Positions 28,395 through 38,334 of a stretch of 45,698 nt of DNA are shown piece after piece. Made by a program: the position numbers and the translations under genes. The notes below the pieces were generated by a model. The model was not told the DNA's origin, made no database searches, and was given only the letters and a program-made list of their open reading frames with translations. This DNA comes from Peptacetobacter sp. (GTDB taxonomy: Bacteria > Bacillota > Clostridia > Peptostreptococcales > Peptostreptococcaceae): the NCBI RefSeq assembly GCF_029264495.1, contig NZ_JARIBH010000069.1, positions 1 through 45,698 on the forward strand, written 5' to 3'. Position 1 is the stretch's first letter. Each line of letters starts with the position of its first letter.

Positions 28395-31058
28395 TTAAGA
28401 AAGTTTTGACTGTATACTTGCTAATCTTTCTTCTACTGATTTCATCATTTCTTCAAATTTTTCTTTTTTAGCTTTTTCTTCATCAACTAATTTCTGAGGT
28501 GCTTTTGCCAAGAATCCTTGGTTAGATAATTTTCCGTTAACTCTTTTTATTTCACCTTCAAGTTTAGCTTTTTCTTTATTTAATCTTTCTAATTCTTTTT
28601 CAAAGTCAACTAACTCATTAAGTGGTATAAATATTTTAACTCCATCTATAACAACACTAACTGCATCCTCTGGTATTCCTTCTTCATTTTCTCTAACTTC
28701 AACTTCTGATGCAGATGCTAAAGTTTTGAAGTAGTCTTTTCCAGCTTCAACAGCTTCCATTTTTTCTTCAGTTGGAACCATTATAACTTTTGCTTTTTTA
28801 GACGGTGGAACATTCATTTCAGATCTTACATTTCTTACATTTCTTATTCCTTCCATCATTATATCCATCATAGCTTCTTCTTTAGCCATATTATCTTCTT
28901 CATTAAATTCTGGCCATTCAGATACTATTATCATTCCATTTGCTGTTGGAAGATGATCGAATATTTCTTCTGTTATAAATGGTATAAATGGATGAAGAAG
29001 TTTTAATATTTTTTCAAGTACATATGTTAATGTGTAAAGAGCTGCTTTTTTAGCTTCTATATCATCTCCATAAAGTCTTGGTTTTACCATTTCTATATAC
29101 CAGTCACAGTATTCAGACCAAGTAAAGTCATATGCTTTCTGAAGAGCCATTCCTAATTCAAATTTATCCATATTATGAGTAACATCTTTAACTACATTGT
29201 TAGCTCTAGATATTATCCATTTATCAGCTAATGTTAAGTTTACTTCAACATCTTTTCTAGTTACATTTGCCATCATTTCTTCGTCCCAGTTCATGAATAC
29301 GAATCTTGAAGCATTCCATAATTTATTTGCAAAGTTTCTAGCAAATTCTACTCTTTCCATATAGAATCTCATATCATTTCCCGGAGAGTTACCTGTTATT
29401 AATGTAAATCTCAGTGCATCTGCTCCAAATTGTTCTATTATTTCTAATGGATCTATACCATTTCCTAAAGATTTACTCATTTTTCTACCTTGAGAATCTC
29501 TTACAAGACCATGTATTAAAACATGAGAGAATGGTTTTTCTTCCATACAGAACATTGCAGCAAATGCCATTCTAACTACCCAGAAGAATATTATATCATA
29601 TCCTGTAACAAGTACATTTGTTGGATAGTAGTAATTTAATTCTTCTGTATTATTTGGCCAACCAAGTGTAGAGAATGGCCATAAAGCAGATGAGAACCAA
29701 GTATCTAGTACATCTTCATCTTGTTTGAAGTGAGTTGAGCCACATTTAGAACATTTTTCTGGCATCTCTCTAGCAACTACTACTTCTCCACATTCTTGAC
29801 AATAATATGCTGGTATCTGATGTCCCCACCATAACTGTCTTGAGATACACCAATCTCTTATATTTTCAAGCCACTGTAAATATGTTTTGTCAAACTTATC
29901 TGGCACAAACTGTAATTCTTTATCTTTTAGTATTTTTATAGCAGGTTCTGCTAATTTATCCATTTTTACAAACCATTGCTCAGAAAGTCTTGGTTCTATA
30001 GTTGTATGACATCTGTAGCAAGTACCTACAGCATGTTCATGCTCTTTTATTTTTATTAAGAATCCTTCTTCTTTTAAGTCTTCTATTATTGCTTTTCTAC
30101 ATTCATATCTGTCCATTCCAGCATATTTACCGGCATCTTCATTCATTGTTCCATCTTCGTTCATAACGTTGATTTCTTCAAGATTGTGTCTTAGACCAAC
30201 TTCAAAGTCATTAGGGTCGTGAGCTGGAGTCATTTTAACAACACCAGTACCAAATTCCATATCAACATATTCATCTGCAACTATTGGTAATTCTCTTCCT
30301 ACTAATGGAAGTATTGCTGTTTTACCAACTATATCTGCATATCTTTCATCATTAGGGTTGACTGCAATCCCAGAATCTCCTAACATAGTTTCTGGTCTTG
30401 TTGTTGCAACTTCAAGGAATTTATCACTATCTTTTAAGAAATATTTTACATGATAGAAATTACCTGGTTGATCTTCATGTTCTACTTCTGCATCTGAAAG
30501 TGTAGTCTTACAGTTTGGACACCAGTTTATTATTCTATGTCCTCTGTATATATGTCCTTTTTCATATAATTTTATGAAAAATTCTTTAACAGCATCGTTA
30601 CAACCCTGATCCATTGTAAATCTCTGTCTATCCCAGTCACAAGAATCTCCTAATTTTTTTAATTGGTTTTCTATTTTTCCACCGAATTCTTCTTTCCAAG
30701 CCCAAGCTCTTTTCATGAATTCGTCTCTACCTATTTCGTATTTTGATTTTCCTTCTTCTTGTTTTATTCTTTCAACAACCTTTACTTCTGTTGCTATTGA
30801 TGCATGGTCAGTACCTGGTACCCATAAAGATTCAAAACCTTGCATTCTTTTCCATCTTATTAATACATCCTGAAGTGTATGGTCTAGTGCATGCCCCATA
30901 TGTAACTGTCCTGTTATATTTGGTGGTGGCATCATTATTGTAAAAGGTTTTTTATCTTTATTTGGTTTTGAAGAAAAATAACCTTTTTCCATCCACTCAT
31001 CGTAAAGTCTTGATTCAAATTCTTTTGGATCATAAGTCTTATTTAGATTTGTTTCCAT
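28395..31058 (-). CDS. valS: Valyl-tRNA synthetase
   Basis: Class I synthetase of 887 residues. HIGH-type motif PPPNITGQLHMGHAL near residue 44, an editing domain, KMSKS motif (GRKMSKSLGNG) near residue 520, and the C-terminal coiled-coil arm of ValS (about 805-887). Start is the ATG at 31058, following GGAGGAA; an ATG five codons upstream lies inside that ribosome site. Controlled by a T-box leader. Confidence 0.97.
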   Translation of the reverse strand: METNLNKTYDPKEFESRLYDEWMEKGYFSSKPNKDKKPFTIMMPPPNITGQLHMGHALDHTLQDVLIRWKRMQGFESLWVPGTDHASIATEVKVVERIKQEEGKSKYEIGRDEFMKRAWAWKEEFGGKIENQLKKLGDSCDWDRQRFTMDQGCNDAVKEFFIKLYEKGHIYRGHRIINWCPNCKTTLSDAEVEHEDQPGNFYHVKYFLKDSDKFLEVATTRPETMLGDSGIAVNPNDERYADIVGKTAILPLVGRELPIVADEYVDMEFGTGVVKMTPAHDPNDFEVGLRHNLEEINVMNEDGTMNEDAGKYAGMDRYECRKAIIEDLKEEGFLIKIKEHEHAVGTCYRCHTTIEPRLSEQWFVKMDKLAEPAIKILKDKELQFVPDKFDKTYLQWLENIRDWCISRQLWWGHQIPAYYCQECGEVVVAREMPEKCSKCGSTHFKQDEDVLDTWFSSALWPFSTLGWPNNTEELNYYYPTNVLVTGYDIIFFWVVRMAFAAMFCMEEKPFSHVLIHGLVRDSQGRKMSKSLGNGIDPLEIIEQFGADALRFTLITGNSPGNDMRFYMERVEFARNFANKLWNASRFVFMNWDEEMMANVTRKDVEVNLTLADKWIISRANNVVKDVTHNMDKFELGMALQKAYDFTWSEYCDWYIEMVKPRLYGDDIEAKKAALYTLTYVLEKILKLLHPFIPFITEEIFDHLPTANGMIIVSEWPEFNEEDNMAKEEAMMDIMMEGIRNVRNVRSEMNVPPSKKAKVIMVPTEEKMEAVEAGKDYFKTLASASEVEVRENEEGIPEDAVSVVIDGVKIFIPLNELVDFEKELERLNKEKAKLEGEIKRVNGKLSNQGFLAKAPQKLVDEEKAKKEKFEEMMKSVEERLASIQSKLS

Positions 31059-31091
31059 CTTAAATTCCTCCATATAATATATTTTCGTAAT

Positions 31092-31337
31092 AAAAAAGAG
31101 CCTTTCAATCCTATCTAAGGACGAAAAGCTCGCGTTACCACCTTAATTCCGAGAAAATTTCTCGACTCTCTACAGAATATAACGGTTCTACCCGTCCAAA
31201 CCTACTAAACTCAGTTTGGAAACTCCAAAGCTACCTTCTTCAGCTCTTACTCCTAAAAATCTTTCAGCCAATGGATTTTTCTCTCTGATGGAAGTCACTG
31301 AATACTCCTCTTCTTCAACGTCTTTTATATAATTAAT
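31092..31337 (-). ncRNA. T-box leader of valS
   Basis: The minus strand has the T-box AAGGTGGTAACGCG (31131-31144). An overlapping terminator stem follows, GAGCTTTTC (31123-31131) with GAAAGGCTC (31098-31106), then six Ts. Upstream is a stem I-like region with AGAGAG, an apical stem AAAAATC/GATTTTT and, on its 3' side, GTA at 31232-31234 before GCTTTGGAG, a plausible valine specifier. The leader senses uncharged tRNA-Val and antiterminates. The specifier call is by eye and needs folding. Confidence 0.9.
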
Positions 31338-31343
31338 ACTTTA

Positions 31344-31373
31344 ATTATATACAGTTATAACTTATATTGTCAA
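31344..31373 (-). promoter_or_regulatory. Promoter of the valS T-box leader
   Basis: Minus strand TTGACA (31368-31373), 18 bases, TATAAT (31344-31349): both hexamers are perfect. Confidence 0.75.
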
Positions 31374-31521
31374 CATTCTTAAAATAAAATTATTTTTTAA
31401 TATTTTTTATATCAATATATCTTTTTTCATTCTTCAAATATATTTCAAAGTATAGGAGAAATTTACTATTTATTAAGTAAATATAAAAAAAAATTAAATA
31501 CCACCTTTTCTCAACTATATC

Positions 31522-32283
31522 TTAACCAAATCTTCCGTTTATATAATCTTCTGTTCTTTTGTCCATTGGATTTTCAAATATTGTTTTTGTATCATTAAAT
31601 TCTACAACTTCTCCATTTAAGAAAAATGCTGTATCATCAGATATTCTATTTGCCTGTTGCATATTATGAGTTACTATTACGATAGTATATTTTCCTTTTA
31701 ATTCTTCTATTAATTCTTCAACTTTTCCTGTTGATATAGGATCAAGTGCAGATGTTGGCTCGTCCATTAATATTACCTCAGGTTTCATAGCAATTGCTCT
31801 AGCTATACAAAGTCTTTGTTGCTGTCCTCCTGATAAACCAAGTGCAGAACTTTTTAATCTATCTTTTACCTCATCCCAAATAGCTGCTCCTTTTAAACTT
31901 TCTTCAACTATTTTGTCTAATTCTTTCTTGTCTTTTATTCCCTGAATTTTTGGACCATAAGTTATATTCTCGTATATACTCATTGGAAATGGATTTGGTT
32001 TTTGAAATACCATACCAACTTTTGTTCTTAATTCTATTACATTTTGTTTATTTATATCTTCTCCGTCTAGATTAATTTCTCCATAAATTTTTACATTATC
32101 TATTAAATCATTCATTTTATTTAAAGTCCTTATAAATGTAGATTTTCCACATCCTGAAGGTCCTATAAGTGCAGTAACTTTTCCCTCTTTTATATTCATA
32201 TTTATATCTTTTAATGCTTGTTTTTCACCATAATAAAGGTCTAAATCTCTTACAGATATTTTGGTTTTATTATATATTTCCAT
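31522..32283 (-). CDS. pstB: Phosphate ABC transporter ATPase
   Basis: ATP-binding subunit of 253 residues for high-affinity phosphate import. Walker [10 protein letters not shown], signature LSGGQQQR, Walker [21 protein letters not shown] precedes the ATG. It is the last gene of pstSCAB; no phoU gene follows within the window. Confidence 0.97.
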   Translation of the reverse strand: MEIYNKTKISVRDLDLYYGEKQALKDINMNIKEGKVTALIGPSGCGKSTFIRTLNKMNDLIDNVKIYGEINLDGEDINKQNVIELRTKVGMVFQKPNPFPMSIYENITYGPKIQGIKDKKELDKIVEESLKGAAIWDEVKDRLKSSALGLSGGQQQRLCIARAIAMKPEVILMDEPTSALDPISTGKVEELIEELKGKYTIVIVTHNMQQANRISDDTAFFLNGEVVEFNDTKTIFENPMDKRTEDYINGRFG

Positions 32284-32355
32284 TTAAATATTCTCCTTAT
32301 AAATAAATTTTATTAAATTTATATTTTAATTTATGTATATTTTAAATTATTAAAA

Positions 32356-33189
32356 TTAGTATTTAGCTTTACTTAATTTCTTTCCTGCAAATTTTGCTAA
32401 TGTATTTAATACCAACACTATTACTATTAAAATTATTCCTATTGAAGACGCTGTGACTATATCTCCACTTTCTTTTGTTAGAAGGTATGAGTGAACTGTT
32501 AAAGTTCTAGCACTACTCATAATTCCTTCAGGTAATTTTGCAACTGTTCCTGCTGTTAATAATATAGCAGCTGATTCTCCAATAACACGACCTATAGAAA
32601 GTATCACTCCAGATATTATTCCAGGCATGGCACTAGGTACAATAACTTTATATAATGTTTGTAATTTAGTAGCTCCAAGTGCAAAAGATGCTTCTCTATA
32701 GCTTTGTGGTACAGTTTTTAATGCTTCTTCTGTAGTTCTTATAATTACAGGCAATATTATTATCGCAACTGTTAGTGAACCTGATAATAATGAATATCCC
32801 ATTTTCATAAAAGATACAAAGAATATTCCACCAAATAAGCCGTATATTATAGATGGAATACCAGCTAAACTTTCTGTACAAAATCGTATTGAAGATACTA
32901 ATCTACCTTGTTTTGCGTATTCTTGTAAATATATAGCCGAAAGTATTCCAATTGGTGCAGAAACTAAAATTGCTATTAACACTGTATATACAGTAGCAAT
33001 AATCATAGGATAAACTCCTCCATCACCAGATGTTTGATAATCACTAAAAATAAAATTAAGACTTATATTACCTATGCCTTTATAGAAAATATATCCTACT
33101 ATAACTATTAGCATTGATACTGTAATAAATGCAGATAAATAAATTAAATTTTTTAATATGTTATCCTTTAGACTTCTAGATTTATTCAT
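32356..33189 (-). CDS. pstA: Phosphate ABC transporter permease PstA
   Basis: Membrane permease of 277 residues with about six helices and an EAA loop for docking PstB (REASFALGATKLQT). Its ATG overlaps the pstC stop by one base (TAATG), giving translational coupling. Confidence 0.95.
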   Translation of the reverse strand: MNKSRSLKDNILKNLIYLSAFITVSMLIVIVGYIFYKGIGNISLNFIFSDYQTSGDGGVYPMIIATVYTVLIAILVSAPIGILSAIYLQEYAKQGRLVSSIRFCTESLAGIPSIIYGLFGGIFFVSFMKMGYSLLSGSLTVAIIILPVIIRTTEEALKTVPQSYREASFALGATKLQTLYKVIVPSAMPGIISGVILSIGRVIGESAAILLTAGTVAKLPEGIMSSARTLTVHSYLLTKESGDIVTASSIGIILIVIVLVLNTLAKFAGKKLSKAKY

Positions 33190-34115
33190 TATTTCACCGC
33201 TTTCTTTGTTATTTTATTAAGTACTATATTTAAAATTAGAATAAATGTAAATAATACAACTCCTGTTGCAAATAACATCTCTTGATGTGTTCCATAAGCA
33301 TATCCCATTTCAAGTGCAATGTTTGTTGTAAGTGGTCTGACGCTATCTGTTATACTTGTTGGTATTGTAGGTGAATTTCCTGCAACAAGTATTACTGCCA
33401 TTGTTTCCCCTAAAGCCCTACCTATTCCAAGCACAACTGCTGCTAGTATTCCTGATTTTGCTGCTGGTAGAATTACTTTGAATATCGTTTCTATTTTTGA
33501 TGCTCCTAATGCATATGAGCCTTCTTTATATGCATTATCTACTGATCTTATAGCAGTTTCTGATACTGATACAATAGTCGGTAACATCATTATTGAAAGT
33601 ACCAATATTACAGCTAATAAACTTTGTCCTTTTGGAAGATTAAATATACTCTGTATACCTGGAACTATAACTGCAAGTCCAAACATTCCATAAAGTACTG
33701 ACGGTATTCCTGCTAATAGTTCTACTGCTGATGATATTTTAGATGATAATTTTTTAGGTGCTATTTCTGCTATAAATATTGCTGTAAGTATTCCTATAGA
33801 TGTTCCTATAACTATAGAACCAAAAGTTGCAAGAAGTGATGCTATTATCATAGGTGCTATTCCAAATAATTTTGATGATGGTACCCATTCAGTTCCTGTA
33901 AGAAAACTTATTATTGAGTATCCTTCAGTTAAAAATGGTTTTGAACCTTTATAAAATACAAATCCTGTTATAACTACTAAACTTATTATAGATATTGTTG
34001 CACTTACTAAAAATATATACTTCATAATTCTATCTAAAGCATATTTTGTATTTAAGTTTTTTATTTTTTTATCTTTGATTTTTGATGATTCCATTATTTC
34101 TGTGTTTATTGACAT
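33189..34115 (-). CDS. pstC: Phosphate ABC transporter permease PstC
   Basis: Membrane permease of 308 residues; helices start near residue 30 after a charged N-terminal tail. The EAA loop reads KEGSYALGASKIETI. Start at AGGAGGAGTAAT-ATG. Pairs with PstA to form the channel. Confidence 0.95.
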   Translation of the reverse strand: MSINTEIMESSKIKDKKIKNLNTKYALDRIMKYIFLVSATISIISLVVITGFVFYKGSKPFLTEGYSIISFLTGTEWVPSSKLFGIAPMIIASLLATFGSIVIGTSIGILTAIFIAEIAPKKLSSKISSAVELLAGIPSVLYGMFGLAVIVPGIQSIFNLPKGQSLLAVILVLSIMMLPTIVSVSETAIRSVDNAYKEGSYALGASKIETIFKVILPAAKSGILAAVVLGIGRALGETMAVILVAGNSPTIPTSITDSVRPLTTNIALEMGYAYGTHQEMLFATGVVLFTFILILNIVLNKITKKAVK

Positions 34116-34283
34116 ATTACTCCTCCTAAAATACTTTTGTTTTGTTTTTTCTCTCTTTTCATCACAAAATATATTTTAGTTTATATTTTTTAAATCTATA
34201 TTTAATTACAGTTAAAATTTTCGTAAAACTATTAATTCTATTTAACAGATTTAACAATTTTTAAGTTATTTTATTCTATAAAA

Positions 34284-34324
34284 TAAAGAAATCCCCTATA
34301 AATATATAATAGGAGATTCTTTAT
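34284..34324 (-). terminator. Attenuating hairpin between pstS and pstC
   Basis: Imperfect stem AAGAATCTCCTAT with ATAGGGGATTTCTT (one bulge, one wobble), followed by TTTATTTTAT on the minus strand. It would let pstS be made in excess over the permease genes. Confidence 0.55.
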
Positions 34325-34346
34325 CTTGTATTTTATTTTGGGTTAA

Positions 34347-35186
34347 CTAATTAATTTTTATAAATCCTTCTTCTTCCATTATTTTCTGACCTTCATCACT
34401 TAATATAAAGTCTATTAATTTTTTTCCATTTTCAGATAATCCTTCTTGTTTATCTACTAAAATGAATGGTCTTGATATAGGATAACTTGAATTAACTACA
34501 TTTTCATCTGTTGGTTCTGCATTATCTATACTTAAAGCATTTATACTTTCATCAACATATCCAAAAGATATATATCCTATTGAGTTTTCATTTCCTTCTA
34601 TAGTTGATTTTATATTACCAGAACCATCGCTTATCTGTGCATCTTTTAATAATTCTGTAGATTCAAATCCTAATATTTCTTGGAATCCATCTCTTGTTCC
34701 TGAACCTTCTTCTCTAGATACAACAACTATTGGAGCATCATTTCCTCCAACTTCTTTCCAATTTTTTATTTTTCCTGTATAAATATCTTTTACTTGCTCT
34801 TTAGTAAGATTTTTTACTTTATTATTTTTATTTGTTATAACTGCTATTCCATCTGTAGCAATTTTTGTTTCCTGTAGTCCTGCATTTTTTTCTTCATCTT
34901 TTAAATCTCTAGATGACATTCCTATTTCAGATACTCCATCAATTACATTTTTTATACCTGCTGAAGAACCTATCTGCTGTATTTCAACACTAATTCCTTC
35001 ATTATTTTTTTCAAATTGTTCTGCAACTTTTTCCATAGATGGTCCTATTGATGTAGAACCTGAAACACTTATTGCTGTTTTTGTTCCTGCTGAAGAACCA
35101 TTATCTTCTGTTTTTCCACATCCTGTAGATAGTACTCCTATTGCTAGTATTCCTGCTAATAAAAGTGATATTCTCTTGTTTTTCAT
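34347..35186 (-). CDS. pstS: Phosphate-binding lipoprotein PstS
   Basis: Extracellular substrate-binding protein of 279 residues. The signal peptide ends in LSTGC with lipidated C23 (Ser rather than Leu at -3, an unusual but tolerated lipobox). The mature part has SGSTSIGP and SREEGSGTRD, the phosphate-binding loops. AGCGGAGGAATATT precedes the ATG. First gene of the pst operon, preceded by Pho-box-like repeats. Confidence 0.95.
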   Translation of the reverse strand: MKNKRISLLLAGILAIGVLSTGCGKTEDNGSSAGTKTAISVSGSTSIGPSMEKVAEQFEKNNEGISVEIQQIGSSAGIKNVIDGVSEIGMSSRDLKDEEKNAGLQETKIATDGIAVITNKNNKVKNLTKEQVKDIYTGKIKNWKEVGGNDAPIVVVSREEGSGTRDGFQEILGFESTELLKDAQISDGSGNIKSTIEGNENSIGYISFGYVDESINALSIDNAEPTDENVVNSSYPISRPFILVDKQEGLSENGKKLIDFILSDEGQKIMEEEGFIKIN

Positions 35187-35256
35187 CTTAATATTCCTCC
35201 GCTTTTATAAATTATTTATTAATTATTACATTATCTATGATAAATAATTTATATTA

Positions 35257-35299
35257 AGTTAATATTATAAATCTGTTAATGCAGAGTAAAGTAAGTTAA
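35257..35299 (-). promoter_or_regulatory. Pho-box-like direct repeats and promoter of pstS
   Basis: On the minus strand, TTAACT (35294-35299), TTTACT (35285-35290), TTAACA (35274-35279) and TTAACT (35257-35262) run in the same direction, with a TATAAT at 35264-35269. They resemble the TT(A/T/C)ACA repeats bound by PhoP in Bacillus, although the spacing (9, 11 and 17 bases) is irregular. Confidence 0.4.
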
Positions 35300-35352
35300 T
35301 ATTTTGAAATTAATTTAATATTTATAAAACAATCATATTTCCATATAAAAAA

Positions 35353-35383
35353 AGTTGCTACAATAAATTTCATTGTAACAACT
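35353..35383 (-). terminator. Terminator after the M50-like gene
   Basis: 12-bp stem (35353-35364 with 35372-35383, one T-G pair) with a T-run on the minus strand, seven bases after the stop of the M50-like gene. Confidence 0.85.
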
Positions 35384-35389
35384 CTTTTT

Positions 35390-36490
35390 TTAATAAAATC
35401 CCATTTTATCTACATATTCTATTACTATTTCATCCATTTTATCTTCTGCTTTTTCTATAGATTTGCATCCTTTAAATATTGGATTTCTATATTTATGAGA
35501 TAAAAGTTCTTCCTTTTTATTTTGTATTCCCAAAACATATTTTGACCTAATAAAATCATTTTTTTCAACATATGATATATGTTTTATATATTTTATTGAT
35601 CTAAATAATATTTGTGCCTTTCTTAAATCATTTTCAATGCATGTATAATAAAGAACTGCTGTATTTATAAGTCCTCTAAAATACATTTTTTCATTTGATT
35701 TTTTGAATCTATTTGGATTTCCATCTCTAAGATTCCATATTATTTCTTCTATTTTATATCCAGAATATTTTCCATCTATTATCTTCTGAAATAATAATGT
35801 CTGTGCTGCTATACAAAGAGAAACTATATTCTCATCAGTTATTTCTATTTCTTCCAATTCTTTTTCTAATCTTGATGTTAAATATTTTTTAGTATCTTCA
35901 GATATAACTTTTTCACCTATTAATGAGTTTGAATACATTATAGATGTTTTAAATATTTCATCTTTTTTTATATTATTAAAATTCGTTCCATCCCCATATA
36001 AAAAACTTGGTATACACATAGTAAAATCTATTATTAATGTAGATAATATAAGAATTGGTAATTTAAAATATACTCCAAAAATTATGCATACTATAGATAG
36101 AAATAAATCACTTTTAGGGCCTGCTAAAAGCACTCTTTTCCAAGCAATTGTATGTCTATCATATTCTAGGTCATTTCTAATTTCATTATTTTCAATATGT
36201 GCTCTTCCAAGATAAGTTCCTTGTAATCTATTTTTTTCTATTTTTATAAATTTTTTATCTTCTCTTATTATTATAATTGGACCTGCATATAATCTTGTAA
36301 ACCTAAGTCCATTCATTTCAGCTACTTTTCCATGCATAAATTCATGAAATAATACAAATATACTAATCTGTATTAAAAAACATACTGATATATAAAATAT
36401 ATTAATATCTAAATACGCTATTCCAAAACCAATAAAAGCTCCTATCGAAGTATATATAAGAAGTCTAATAAATCTATATAGTATATTCAA
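35390..36490 (-). CDS. Uncharacterised M50-like membrane metalloprotease
   Basis: I do not recognise the family at gene level. The protein has 366 residues. Two hydrophobic segments (about 7-27 and 30-48) run into H49-E-F-M-H53, a zinc-binding HExxH motif. A further hydrophobic region (129-162) follows A-G-P-K-S-D (123-128) and leads into GDG (D167), which looks like the third ligand of site-2-type (M50) proteases. Residues about 180-366 look cytoplasmic, helical and charged, without a named domain. Start is TTG at 36490, two bases after the pepF stop, with the GGAG site inside the end of pepF, so expression follows pepF. Role unknown; regulated intramembrane proteolysis or peptide maturation would fit the fold. 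Confidence 0.7.
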   Translation of the reverse strand: MNILYRFIRLLIYTSIGAFIGFGIAYLDINIFYISVCFLIQISIFVLFHEFMHGKVAEMNGLRFTRLYAGPIIIIREDKKFIKIEKNRLQGTYLGRAHIENNEIRNDLEYDRHTIAWKRVLLAGPKSDLFLSIVCIIFGVYFKLPILILSTLIIDFTMCIPSFLYGDGTNFNNIKKDEIFKTSIMYSNSLIGEKVISEDTKKYLTSRLEKELEEIEITDENIVSLCIAAQTLLFQKIIDGKYSGYKIEEIIWNLRDGNPNRFKKSNEKMYFRGLINTAVLYYTCIENDLRKAQILFRSIKYIKHISYVEKNDFIRSKYVLGIQNKKEELLSHKYRNPIFKGCKSIEKAEDKMDEIVIEYVDKMGFY

Positions 36491-36492
36491 AT

Positions 36493-38277
36493 TTATATCT
36501 CCAATTCTAATTTATTTACAAGTTCTGCAAATACTTTTAATGCTTTCTCAACAGATTCTTTCTTTTCCATATCTACTCCAGCTTTTCTTAATTGATCTAA
36601 TGGATATTCTGAACCACCACTTTTTAAGAATTCTATATATCTATCAACAGCTGATTTTCCTTCTGTCAATATTTGAGAACTTAAAGCACTAGCAGCTGAG
36701 AATCCTGTTGCATATTTATATACATAGAAGTTTGAATAGAAGTGTGGTATTCTTGCCCATTCAATTCCTATCAATTCATCTACATTAGTAGATTCACCAT
36801 AGTATTTTTTATTAAGTTCATAATATATTTCGGTAAAATCGTCTGCTGTAAGTGGTTTACCTGATTCTACTTTTTCATGGGTAATTTTTTCAAATTCAGC
36901 AAACATAGTCTGTCTATATACAGTCGTTCTAAATTGTTCTAGATAATAGTTTAAAAGATATATTTTTTCATCTTTTGTTTTAGCATTATCTAATAAATAA
37001 TTTACTAATAGTAATTCATTAGTAGTAGATGCTACTTCAGCTACAAATATTCTATAATCTGAATATATATATGGTTGTGTTGTTCTTGAATAATAGCTAT
37101 GTACAGAATGTCCTAATTCATGTATTAATGTAAATAATGAATTTAAGTCTTCTGTATAACTAGTTAATATATATGGCTGTGAATCATAACAACCCCATGA
37201 ATATGCTCCACCTTTTTTACCTTCATTTTCAAAGGCATCTATCCATCTTTCATCAAATGCCTTTTGTATTATAGATAAATATTCATCTCCTAATGGTTTT
37301 AAAGCTTTCATTATTATTTCTTTTGCTTCTTCATAAGGAATTTTATATTCAAATTTTTCTGCTAGAGGAACATATAAATCATACATATGTATATCTTCTA
37401 GTCCTAATATTTTTTTCTTAATATCTATGTATTTATTTAAAGCAGGTATACTTTCATGTACAGCATCTATTAAGTTATTGTATACTTCTACATTTATATT
37501 GTCTGCAAACAGTGAACCTTCTATTGCAGAATTATGTTTTCTCATCTTTGCATAGAATATTTCTGATTTTATAGCTCCATAAAGACTTGATGCATATGTA
37601 TTTTTAAATTTTTCATAAGTTGAAAATTCCCCATTGAATGCATCTTTTCTAACTCTTCTATCTCTACTTTTTATAAGTAATGAATAGTTGAAATGGTCTA
37701 TTTTTATTTTTTCTCCATCTTCTCCATCTATTTCAGGAAATTCCATATCTGCATATGCAAGCATGTCATACACACTTTCTGGAACTGATGTAAGTTCTGA
37801 TACTGAAGCTAATATTTTTTCCTCATTTTCAGATAATGTATGCGGTTTATCTCTTAATATATCTTCTATAAATTTTTTATAGAAAGATAGCTTTTCATCT
37901 TTTAAATAATCATTAAGTATATCTTCATTCATAGATATGATTTCTGGTACTATATAAGAAGATGCTACCCCAAAATCAGTTGATATCATTTCTGATTTTA
38001 CAGAGTTTGCTTGATTATCATTTTTTCTAGTATCTTCATGATGCTTCATATGTGTATATACATATAATTTTTCTATTACTCTAGATGCTTCTTCTAATGT
38101 AGTTAAAGCTTCTAATAAATTTTTCTTATCTTCAGACAATTTACCTTTATAAATTTTTATTTTTTCAGTTAAATCGGCTGCTTTTTTCATATCTGCTTCA
38201 ATACACTCTTTATTAGGATACATTTTTTCAAGATCCCATTTATATTTTTCTTCAATATTTTTTCTTTCTATTCCCAT
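36493..38277 (-). CDS. pepF: Oligoendopeptidase F (M3 family)
   Basis: Cytoplasmic zinc endopeptidase of 594 residues that cleaves oligopeptides of roughly 7-17 residues. Active-site motif H386-E387-L-G-H390 and the downstream glutamate E414 (AEVAST) are intact. Full length for the family. AGGAGG precedes the ATG. It is followed two bases after its stop by the TTG start of the M50-like gene. Confidence 0.95.
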   Translation of the reverse strand: MGIERKNIEEKYKWDLEKMYPNKECIEADMKKAADLTEKIKIYKGKLSEDKKNLLEALTTLEEASRVIEKLYVYTHMKHHEDTRKNDNQANSVKSEMISTDFGVASSYIVPEIISMNEDILNDYLKDEKLSFYKKFIEDILRDKPHTLSENEEKILASVSELTSVPESVYDMLAYADMEFPEIDGEDGEKIKIDHFNYSLLIKSRDRRVRKDAFNGEFSTYEKFKNTYASSLYGAIKSEIFYAKMRKHNSAIEGSLFADNINVEVYNNLIDAVHESIPALNKYIDIKKKILGLEDIHMYDLYVPLAEKFEYKIPYEEAKEIIMKALKPLGDEYLSIIQKAFDERWIDAFENEGKKGGAYSWGCYDSQPYILTSYTEDLNSLFTLIHELGHSVHSYYSRTTQPYIYSDYRIFVAEVASTTNELLLVNYLLDNAKTKDEKIYLLNYYLEQFRTTVYRQTMFAEFEKITHEKVESGKPLTADDFTEIYYELNKKYYGESTNVDELIGIEWARIPHFYSNFYVYKYATGFSAASALSSQILTEGKSAVDRYIEFLKSGGSEYPLDQLRKAGVDMEKKESVEKALKVFAELVNKLELEI

Positions 38278-38334
38278 TTTTTTCCTCCTAATTATTTATA
38301 GAGAAATATACAACAAAAATATTTTTAAATAAGT

